A stretch of 5,747 nt of DNA, taken from JAQGMJ01 sp036271855. Lineage in GTDB: Bacteria; Pseudomonadota; Gammaproteobacteria; Burkholderiales; JAEUOS01. Below, piece after piece: positions 1-5,653 of the stretch. The notes below the pieces were generated by a model. The model worked only from the letters and a program-made list of their open reading frames with translations, did no database searches and was not told the origin of the DNA. The DNA is taken from positions 1-5,747 of the forward strand of contig DATAZV010000385.1 of assembly GCA_036271855.1 (NCBI GenBank). Direction: 5' to 3'. The stretch's first letter is position 1; the number at the start of each line of letters is the position of its first letter. The translations under genes and the position numbers were made by a program.

Positions 1-361
1 CGATCAAGATCATCGGCGCGGCCTGGAACAGCACTGCCTCGAAGTTCTGCTTGTCGAAAAAGGTCTGCACCACGAATTCGTTCAGCAGGTCTTTGGGTGC
101 GATGCCGGCGGCGATCAGGATGGCGGCTGAAATCGCCATGCCGGCGAGTAGCGCCACGCCGAGGATCAGCGCTTGCCATGGCCACGCCATCTGCTGGCGG
201 ATTTCCACCGAAAAGCGGCGGCTGGCCAGGGGTACGAAGCGCGGGCGGCGCGGCACATCATCCGCGGGCGGCGCCGGCGTGCTGGGGTCCGGCATCTCGG
301 GCGCGCCGGGCGGCGGCACCCGCACCACATCCACCGCCGGATCGGCGGCGAGCTCAGGCAT
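1..361 (-). CDS. ABC transporter permease, N-terminal part (BMP/nucleoside-type, LivM-like fold); runs off left edge
   Basis: Only the first 120 residues are in the window. The frame opens with MPELAADPAV; its ATG (361..359) overlaps the end of the upstream ATPase gene by 8 bases, the usual coupling of ATPase and permease. Residues 1-45 are rich in Pro, Ala and Asp and look unstructured and cytoplasmic. A basic stretch follows (RRPRF, SRRF), then a strong hydrophobic segment at about residues 61-88 that should be the first transmembrane helix. The motif around residues 86-120 (GIAPKDLLNEF, then FFDKQNFEAV and LFQAAPMILI) matches the start of BPD_transp_2 permeases paired with YufO-type ATPases, where a short periplasmic loop leads into a helix beginning near 'l..aaPlil'. 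Its role would be to form the inner-membrane channel of the importer. An internal ATG at residue 23 is a possible alternative start but has no better ribosome site. The family call rests on context plus this partial sequence. Confidence 0.8.
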   Translation of the reverse strand, partial: MPELAADPAVDVVRVPPPGAPEMPDPSTPAPPADDVPRRPRFVPLASRRFSVEIRQQMAWPWQALILGVALLAGMAISAAILIAAGIAPKDLLNEFVVQTFFDKQNFEAVLFQAAPMILI

Positions 362-1865
362 GGTCGACCATCGCCTGGCCGATCGCCTGCCGGCTGGCCG
401 GCTGCGGAAACTCGGCGACGATGCGCCCGCGCACCATCACGCCGATGCGGTCGGCCAGGGACATTACTTCGTCCAGATCCTCGCTGATCAGCAGCACCGC
501 CGCGCCGGCATCGCGCGCCGCCAGCAGGCGCCCGTGCACCTCGGCGCTGGCGCGCACGTCCAGGCCGCGGCTGGGGCTGTGCGCCAGCACCAGCTTCGGG
601 CTCTTGCTGAACTCGCGCGAGATCACCAGCTTTTGCGCATTGCCGCCGGAAAGCAGCGCCGCCTTTTGTGTGATCGAGCGCACCCCCTGGACGTCGAAGG
701 TTTTGACAGCCTCTTTCGCCTCCGCTTCCATTTTCGATTTCGCCAGACGCCAGAAGGAACCGTAGCGCCCCGAATGCACCTGGCCGACGCCGAAATTCTC
801 CGCCACCGACAAGCCGCCTGCCAGCGCCAGGCCGTAGCGGTCCGCCGGAATAGTGGCGATGTGCATCTCGCGCCGCTCGCTGGTGCTGGCAGCTTTCAGG
901 TCGCCCAGGCCTTCGAGTTCCATGCTGCCCCCGAGCGTGCCGGGCAGGCCCATGATGGCATTGGCCAGCTCGCCCTGGCCATTGCCGCCGACCCCCGCCA
1001 GGCCGTAGATTTCGCCGGCGCGCACTTCGAGGCTGACGCCATTGAGCGTCACCCGCGCCCCGCTTTCCGACTTCAGTTCGCGCACCGCCAGGCGCACCTC
1101 GCCGGGCGTGCGGCTTTCTCGCTTGGGCTGGGTGATCGCCTCGCCCACGGTCAGGCGCACCAGTTCGCTGGCCGGGGTGAGCTTCGGGTCCACGGTTGCT
1201 ATGGTGCGGCCGCCGCGCATCACGGTGACGCGGTCGGCGTAGGTTTTCACGTCCGCCATCTTGTGGGTGACGAGGATGACAGCGGAGCCGCGCCGCGCCA
1301 GTTGCGCCACGGTGGAAAGCAGGCGCTCCGACTCCTGGTCGGTGAGCACGGCGGTGGGCTCGTCCAGGATCAATATCTTCGCCCCGGCCAATAGCACCTT
1401 GAGGATTTCCACCCGCTGCTGCTCGGCCACGGACAACTGGGCTACGGGCTTGGCCGGGTCGAGCTCAAAGCCCAACTCGGCGGCGGTCTCGCGGATCGCA
1501 GCTTCCATGCGCTTTAATTTGCTGCGGTAGCTGCCGTCTTCACGGCTGATCGGATTGCCGAGCAGGATGTTTTCTGCCGCGGTAAAGGGGCGGACCAGCT
1601 TGAAGTGCTGGTGCACCATGCCGATGTGCCGGCGCGCGGCGTCGCTGGGGCCGGTCAGGCGCACCTGGTTGTCGTCGAGAAACATTCGCCCGGCCTCGGG
1701 GGCATAGAGGCCGGCGGCAATGTTCATCAGCGAGCTTTTGCCGGCGCCGTTTTCCCCCAGTAGCGCATGCACCTCGCCCCACTCGGCCGAAAAGCCGGCG
1801 TCGTCGAGGGCGACGAAGCCGTCGAAGGTCTTGCGAATGCCGGTGAGTTGCAGGGCGACGGGCAT
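354..1865 (-). CDS. ABC transporter ATP-binding protein, two fused nucleotide-binding domains (BMP/nucleoside or simple-sugar type, YufO-like)
   Basis: A 503-residue protein, the normal length for fused double-domain ATPases of the sugar/nucleoside importers. Domain 1: Walker A GENGAGKS at 37-44, Q-loop Q86 in VHQHF, signature LSVAEQQ at 144-150, Walker B KILILDEP at 163-170 and switch His H201. Domain 2: the Walker A position reads GVGGNGQGEL (291-300) and has lost the GK[S/T]; the signature LSGGN is intact (405-409); Walker B LVLAHSPSRGLD (426-437) lacks the catalytic Glu; ISEDLDE at about 460-466 replaces the switch His. Loss of domain 2 catalysis, including the 'PxRGLD' and 'ISEDLDE' forms, is typical of the family that works with BMP (PnrA/Med-like) binding lipoproteins, which import nucleosides and related compounds. 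It acts on the cytoplasmic face of the membrane with the permease next door. The start is the only ATG in frame after an upstream stop; no good Shine-Dalgarno precedes it. The substrate is not readable; the catabolic neighbours suggest the compound they degrade. Confidence 0.93.
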   Translation of the reverse strand: MPVALQLTGIRKTFDGFVALDDAGFSAEWGEVHALLGENGAGKSSLMNIAAGLYAPEAGRMFLDDNQVRLTGPSDAARRHIGMVHQHFKLVRPFTAAENILLGNPISREDGSYRSKLKRMEAAIRETAAELGFELDPAKPVAQLSVAEQQRVEILKVLLAGAKILILDEPTAVLTDQESERLLSTVAQLARRGSAVILVTHKMADVKTYADRVTVMRGGRTIATVDPKLTPASELVRLTVGEAITQPKRESRTPGEVRLAVRELKSESGARVTLNGVSLEVRAGEIYGLAGVGGNGQGELANAIMGLPGTLGGSMELEGLGDLKAASTSERREMHIATIPADRYGLALAGGLSVAENFGVGQVHSGRYGSFWRLAKSKMEAEAKEAVKTFDVQGVRSITQKAALLSGGNAQKLVISREFSKSPKLVLAHSPSRGLDVRASAEVHGRLLAARDAGAAVLLISEDLDEVMSLADRIGVMVRGRIVAEFPQPASRQAIGQAMVDHA

Positions 1866-1898
1866 GGAATGAACAGGTCCGGAAAAAGCGGGAATTCA

Positions 1899-1912
1899 GC
1901 CTGGGATCAGGC
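1899..1912. repeat. Small inverted repeat in the gap between oxygenase and transporter genes
   Basis: GCCTG-GGAT-CAGGC forms a perfect 5-bp stem with a 4-base loop within the 129-base non-coding gap 1866-1994. On the minus strand a run of five T (1887..1883) follows, but only after an 11-base spacer, so this is not a textbook intrinsic terminator. The heptamer GGGCCTG also occurs twice on the minus strand of the gap. It could be a weak processing or attenuation element, or chance in G+C-rich DNA. No convincing promoter was found in the gap. Confidence 0.25.
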
Positions 1913-1994
1913 CCTTCCTGCTTTAGCAATATCCAGGCCCATTTCCCGGTTTTGGTGCGTGCTGCCGCTTTTCGAGCATCGTGTTACGCCAGCC

Positions 1995-2486
1995 CTAAAT
2001 CGGCGTCGACAGCATATTCGGAATACTGAAGGTATCGACAATGACGCTACGCTCCACGAACAAGGCCTGCCCGCCCTCGATGCGTATGGTGTCCATATAG
2101 GCGCCGACGCCGAACAACTGGCTGATGCCGCCCTGGTCGGTGGTGTAAAGCGCATAGCCGGAGTCGGCGCGGAAAGTACCGTCCGCGTTTTTCGCCAGTT
2201 GCGGCAGGCCGGTGACATGCTGGTCGCGATGGATGTTCACCACATTGGCCTGGCGCAGCGACAGCACGCGGTCGTGCATCATGTTCTTGTTGTCGCACTG
2301 GAACAGCTTCAGCGGCAGCTTGCGTTCGTAGTTCTCGCGCGACAGCACGTAATAGCGGCCGTCATCGGCGAAACAATCGACCCACTCTTCCAGGTGGTTG
2401 GCGTCGAGCAGGTTGACCGCGCGCGACAGCAACTGCGAGATCGCGAAATAGTCACCAAAACTCGCCTCGAAGCTCGTTGCGCTCAT
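1995..2486 (-). CDS. Aromatic ring-hydroxylating oxygenase, beta (small) subunit
   Basis: A 163-residue protein, the usual size for the small subunit of Rieske oxygenases (cone-shaped NTF2/SnoaL-like fold, structural, no cofactor). Recognisable features are the acidic helix region with LDANHLEEWVDCFADDGRYYV (about 27-47, typical 'd...yeeWldlftdDgrY'), then RENYERKLPL (50-59), MMHDRVLSLRQANV (69-82) and a conserved arginine-rich core. From memory it most resembles the small subunit of salicylate 5-hydroxylase (NagH-like), with the same 'RENxExxLPL' and 'MxxDRV' landmarks and a C-terminus ending IPNMLSTPI. The ATG (2486..2484) overlaps the alpha-subunit TGA as ATGA, so the pair is almost certainly translationally coupled; no strong independent Shine-Dalgarno is seen. 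It should assemble with the alpha subunit in the cytoplasm, probably as an alpha3beta3 hexamer. The family is secure; the substrate is not. Confidence 0.92.
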   Translation of the reverse strand: MSATSFEASFGDYFAISQLLSRAVNLLDANHLEEWVDCFADDGRYYVLSRENYERKLPLKLFQCDNKNMMHDRVLSLRQANVVNIHRDQHVTGLPQLAKNADGTFRADSGYALYTTDQGGISQLFGVGAYMDTIRIEGGQALFVERSVIVDTFSIPNMLSTPI

Positions 2487-3796
2487 GCGGCGGCCTTTTG
2501 CAAGGGCGTTTGCGCGGCGGCCTGCTTGGCGGCCAGTTCCGCATTTTCCTGCTCCCCGGGCTCGATGCCCATCAGCTCGCAGTAATAACTCCAGAAGCCG
2601 CGTACCGGCATTTCACTGATCAGGTTGCCCGAATCGCGGATCTCGCCCTTGCCGCCGACTTCGACCATGGCATGCTTGTCCTGCGCGGTAAACGAGGCTT
2701 TATGGACGATTTCCACCGCCTCGCCGTCTTCCATCGAAATGTAGCCGCCGGGGCCGCAGAGGTTTGCCTGCAGCAGGCGGTGATCGGTCATCGCCTGGTC
2801 GTCGTCTTCATAGCCGAAATAGGTCCAATACAGCTCCATCTCATTCAGGCCGCGGGTGCGGATCTGCCGCGTGCACAGGGAATTAGCGATCTGCTGGAAC
2901 ACCACGCCGGGAAATACCGAAAGGATCACCAGGGTGACGGGATCGGCGAACTCCTTCTTGTTTTGCAGCATCGCGGTGTCGCGCAACTGATACTCGGACT
3001 GAAATACCTTCTTGGTGTCGCTGTAGCCTTCCTTCGCCTCGGCATCGTCGGTGCCGAGCTGGTTGAAGGTGATGTTGTGGCGGTGCTTGCGGTCCAGCTT
3101 GGCGCCGCCGATCTGGCTCAAGCGGTAGAGGCCGAAGGTGGCATGGAACATATGCAGCAGGCCGCCGTGATTCGGGTCGCGCACGTTGTCGTTGTACAGT
3201 TTCCAGTTGCCGAATATGCGCTGGCGCTGGTAGCCCAGCACCTTGATCTTCTTGGCGAACAGGCGGTCGATCTCGTACACCACCGGTGCGTCGAGATAGT
3301 CGAGCAGCGGCTCGGCTTCCGCCGAGAAGGTGGCAAAGATGATGCCCTTGTAGACTTCGACCTTGAGTTCGTCGAGGTGGATCTTGCTCTTGTCGAAATC
3401 GGCCGGCATGCCGCCCTCGCCCTTCATGCCGCGCTGGAAAGGCACACTCTCCAGCTGCCCTGCCAGCGAGTAGCGCCACTGGTGGTAAATGCAGCTATGG
3501 TCTTTCGCATTGCCGCAGACTTCGCGGCGCAGCACTGCGCCGCGGTGCTTGCAGCGGTTGACCAGGGCGTGCACCTTGCCCTGCTCGTCGCGGCTCACCA
3601 GGATGGGCGTATCGCCGATCACCGTGGTGATGAAGTCGCCTGCGTTCGGCAACTCCGCCTCCAGGCCAAGGTAATTCCAGGTCGGCCCGCGAAAAATGCG
3701 CTCCTGCTCCTGGGCATAGGCTTCGGGGCTGTGATACATGGCGAAGGGAATGCGCGACAAATCCTTGGCCGGCCAGGAAATGGTCTGGGTATCCAT
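2483..3796 (-). CDS. Rieske non-heme iron ring-hydroxylating oxygenase, alpha (large) subunit, salicylate 5-hydroxylase/anthranilate dioxygenase-like
   Basis: A 437-residue catalytic subunit that adds oxygen to an aromatic ring, using electrons passed from NAD(P)H by a reductase and usually a ferredoxin. The Rieske [2Fe-2S] ligands are C82 and H84 (RCKHRG), then C102 and H105 (CIYHQW), giving CxH-x17-CxxH. The mononuclear iron site is NDNVRDPNHGGLLH (202-215) with H210 and H215, and D357 in GPGGYISMEDGEAVE (348-362). D207 is the bridging Asp that carries electrons between subunits. The spacing and blocks such as GLEAELPNAGDF (44-55), VPFQRGMK (118-125) and GYQRQRIFGNWKL (188-200) resemble, from memory, the NagG/AndAc group acting on salicylate or anthranilate. 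The last 25 or so residues (413-437) are an Ala/Gln-rich tail not usual in that group. The start has GAGGAG 7 bases upstream. It overlaps the beta gene by 4 bases. The exact substrate, and mono- versus dioxygenation, are unknown. Confidence 0.94.
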   Translation of the reverse strand: MDTQTISWPAKDLSRIPFAMYHSPEAYAQEQERIFRGPTWNYLGLEAELPNAGDFITTVIGDTPILVSRDEQGKVHALVNRCKHRGAVLRREVCGNAKDHSCIYHQWRYSLAGQLESVPFQRGMKGEGGMPADFDKSKIHLDELKVEVYKGIIFATFSAEAEPLLDYLDAPVVYEIDRLFAKKIKVLGYQRQRIFGNWKLYNDNVRDPNHGGLLHMFHATFGLYRLSQIGGAKLDRKHRHNITFNQLGTDDAEAKEGYSDTKKVFQSEYQLRDTAMLQNKKEFADPVTLVILSVFPGVVFQQIANSLCTRQIRTRGLNEMELYWTYFGYEDDDQAMTDHRLLQANLCGPGGYISMEDGEAVEIVHKASFTAQDKHAMVEVGGKGEIRDSGNLISEMPVRGFWSYYCELMGIEPGEQENAELAAKQAAAQTPLQKAAA

Positions 3797-3803
3797 CTAC
3801 TTG

Positions 3804-3809
3804 CTCCTC
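3804..3809 (-). promoter_or_regulatory. Shine-Dalgarno site of oxygenase alpha gene
   Basis: GAGGAG on the minus strand, 7 bases before the ATG at 3796..3794. It fixes the MDTQTISWPA start and lies in the 43-base gap after the RidA-like gene. Confidence 0.75.
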
Positions 3810-3839
3810 AGGGAAAACAGGGGCGCAGGCGAACGTCGG

Positions 3840-4256
3840 TCAGTCCCGCGCGCGCGCCACCGCCTCGACTTCGATCAAAAAACTTTCCTTCACCAGCCGG
3901 TCCACCACCAGCAGGGTGTTGGGCGGATAGACGCTGGTCTTGAACAGCTTGGGGAACAGCGCGGCGCGCAGGGGCATGAACTTGTCGATGTCCTGCGAGT
4001 GCACCAGGAAGGTGTTGAACTTGATCACGTCGTTGTAATCCAGCCCGACGGATTTGAGCACCTTGCCGAGGTTGTCGAACACGCACTGGAACTGCGCGGC
4101 GAAGTCGTGCACACCGACGACTTCCCCCTTCTCACCCACCGCCAGCTGGCCGGCGATGAAGTAGAGGTCGCCCGCCTTCACCTTGGTGAGGTGGGAATAC
4201 AGGCCCTGCGCCGGGGGTGCGCCTTCGGGGTTGAGGTATTCGACGCCCTTGCTCAT
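3840..4256 (-). CDS. RidA/YjgF/UK114-family protein (enamine/imine or aminomuconate deaminase-like)
   Basis: A 138-residue protein covering the complete single-domain Rid fold, which forms trimers with active sites between subunits. Landmarks: the N-terminal NPEGAPPAQGLYSH (9-22), the strand KAGDLYFIAGQLA (27-39, family 'gdllfvSGq'), the helix QFQCVFDNLGKVLKSVGLDYNDVIKF (55-80), FPKLF (101-105), and the C-terminal IEVEAVA (128-134). Canonical RidA hydrolyses reactive 2-aminoacrylate-type enamines and needs an Arg in the 'PARS' motif; here the aligned stretch is YPPNTLLVV (110-118), with Asn113 where the Arg would be. It is therefore unlikely to be a housekeeping RidA and more likely one of the pathway-specific Rid subfamilies. 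Known catabolic relatives include 2-aminomuconate deaminases, which would suit an aminoaromatic pathway. It sits between the amidohydrolase (38-base gap) and the oxygenase (43-base gap), so it is co-transcribed. The family is secure; the reaction is inference. Confidence 0.92.
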   Translation of the reverse strand: MSKGVEYLNPEGAPPAQGLYSHLTKVKAGDLYFIAGQLAVGEKGEVVGVHDFAAQFQCVFDNLGKVLKSVGLDYNDVIKFNTFLVHSQDIDKFMPLRAALFPKLFKTSVYPPNTLLVVDRLVKESFLIEVEAVARARD

Positions 4257-4262
4257 TGAAAT

Positions 4263-4268
4263 CTCCTT
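4263..4268 (-). promoter_or_regulatory. Shine-Dalgarno site of RidA-like gene
   Basis: AAGGAG on the minus strand, 6 bases before the ATG at 4256..4254. It is a near-perfect site and decides the MSKGVEYLNP start. Confidence 0.8.
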
Positions 4269-4294
4269 GTGTGGTGGTTTGGGTCCGACGCGGC

Positions 4295-5653
4295 TTATTG
4301 GACCAGCCTGCCGCCGCCGGTTTCCTCATCGTATTCAAACACACCATTGAGAAATACTTTCTGGCGCTCGTACCACTTGCGCTTGCGCGGGCGCGGCGGG
4401 GTGCGGTCGATCGGCTCGCCGCCCTTGAAAATGAAATCGAAGTTCTTCGGCTTTTGCAGCAGGCGGATGTCCGCCGTCGGGTCGCCCGGCAGTACCAGGA
4501 TATCGGCAAAGCGCCCGGCCTCGAGCTTGCCCACTTCGTGCCCGTAGCGCTTCATCAGGCAAGTGGGCAGCAGGGTGTTGGCGTGGATCGCCTGCAGCGG
4601 GGTCATGCCCAGCACGTCGACGAAAATCTGCATTTCGCGCGCATGCCACTGGCCATAGGGCACCGGCGACCAGCCGGACTCGCTGCCGGCGAGGATGGGC
4701 ACGCCGGCCGCATACGCGCGCTTGAGATTGACGGAGGCGGCTTCCACTTCGCGCCGGAAGGCGGCGCTGCCGGAGGCGCCCGCCGACTCCTGGTTGGCAT
4801 CGATCAGGTTCAGCAGCAGCGTCAGCGTGGGGGTGATCACGCATTTGTTTTTCAGCGCGGCCTCGATGCCCTCGTCGTCGATGTAGGAGGCGTGGAACAG
4901 GTTGTCGAAACCGGCGCGCGCCGCTTCCAGCACGGAGTCGCGCGAGCGCGCATGCACGCTGCAGATCTTGCCCAGGCGGTGGGTCTCGTCGGCGATGATC
5001 TTGAACTCTTCCAGCGTGAAGGCGGAGGAGCCCAGCGCGTCCGGCGTGATCAGATTGTCGTTCGAGCCGGAGACCTTGATCGCATCCACTTCGTCCTTCA
5101 CCTGCAGGCGGATGGCTTCGATCAGGTCCTCTTTGGTCTTGACCAGTACCGCGCTCTGGCCGACCGGAAATTCCATGTAACTGGGAAACGAATCCTCCAG
5201 CCCCTGGTGGTTGGTCAATTGCTTGCCCGAGATGGTCAGGCGCGGGCCGTCGAACATGCCGGTGTCGATGGCGTCGCGCACCGCCTGCCCCACCGCGTAG
5301 GTGGTGGCGGCATCGAAGGCGCTGGTGACGCCGGCCTGCAGGACTTTTTTTGCGTAATACAGCGCCTTGGCGGTGCGGAACTCCACCGGCGTATACAGCG
5401 CATTTTCTTCTTCGGTGCGCGCTTCGCCGAAGGAGATGTGGATGTGCGCATCGACCAGGCCGGGCATGATGGAGCGGCCCGGCAGGTCGATCACCTCATA
5501 GGCTGCCGGCGAATATTGCGCGGGCAGCGCCTGCGCGCGGCCGACCCAGACTATGCGCTCGCCTTCGGTGACGAGCGCGCCGTTTTCGATCGGCTGGTCC
5601 AGCGTGCCGTCGATCACCCTGCCTTTGAGGAGATAGCCCTTTTTTCCGCTCAT
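4295..5653 (-). CDS. Metal-dependent amidohydrolase (imidazolonepropionase-like, COG1228-type)
   Basis: A 452-residue cytoplasmic hydrolase of the amidohydrolase superfamily, expected to open an amide, lactam or similar C-N bond on a (beta/alpha)8 barrel with one or two metals. An N-terminal beta domain (1-60) leads to LPGRSIMPGLVDAHIH (57-72) with metal ligands H70 and H72. K193 in AIKVSGS is the likely bridging (carboxylated) Lys, H234 is in CSVHARS, and H254 is in LFHAS. The strand-8 position, usually 'GTDSG', reads AGSESGW (322-328), so the near-invariant Asp appears as E325. ADILVLPGDP (383-392) is the typical C-terminal return to the beta domain, but a basic tail (PPRPRKRK, 419-426) and about 25 more residues follow it. 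An earlier in-frame ATG exists at 5743, but the start at 5653 is chosen because it overlaps the upstream hydrolase stop as ATGA and has AAGGAAGG just before it. The substrate is unknown; context suggests an N-containing aromatic or its acyl derivative. Confidence 0.92.
   Translation of the reverse strand: MSGKKGYLLKGRVIDGTLDQPIENGALVTEGERIVWVGRAQALPAQYSPAAYEVIDLPGRSIMPGLVDAHIHISFGEARTEEENALYTPVEFRTAKALYYAKKVLQAGVTSAFDAATTYAVGQAVRDAIDTGMFDGPRLTISGKQLTNHQGLEDSFPSYMEFPVGQSAVLVKTKEDLIEAIRLQVKDEVDAIKVSGSNDNLITPDALGSSAFTLEEFKIIADETHRLGKICSVHARSRDSVLEAARAGFDNLFHASYIDDEGIEAALKNKCVITPTLTLLLNLIDANQESAGASGSAAFRREVEAASVNLKRAYAAGVPILAGSESGWSPVPYGQWHAREMQIFVDVLGMTPLQAIHANTLLPTCLMKRYGHEVGKLEAGRFADILVLPGDPTADIRLLQKPKNFDFIFKGGEPIDRTPPRPRKRKWYERQKVFLNGVFEYDEETGGGRLVQ

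Noticed and set aside
51..1394. 447-codon open frame on the plus strand
   Set aside because: It lies antisense to the ABC ATPase, whose motifs are clear. The translation is low-complexity (Ala/His/Arg/Gln) with no recognisable domain, as expected opposite a G+C-rich gene.
1883..1912. Intrinsic terminator made of the 1899-1912 hairpin and the following T5
   Set aside because: The stem is only 5 bp and the T run starts 11 bases later, so it does not meet the usual form.
1540..1929. 129-codon minus-strand frame covering the gap and the ATPase start
   Set aside because: It is out of frame with the ATPase, its product is Arg-rich and low-complexity, and it overlaps the Walker A region of a certain gene.
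1973..1990. Possible sigma-54-like promoter (TGGCGTAACACGATGCT) on the minus strand after the beta gene
   Set aside because: The GG and GC doublets are one base too far apart for the strict sigma-54 spacing, and the -24 element is incomplete.
1767..2585. 272-codon open frame on the plus strand
   Set aside because: It spans parts of three minus-strand genes and the gap between them, with no motif or ribosome site; a mirror artefact.
2477..3943. 488-codon open frame on the plus strand
   Set aside because: It is antisense to the oxygenase alpha gene, which has all its Rieske and iron ligands. The plus-strand product shows no family motif and runs across gene boundaries.
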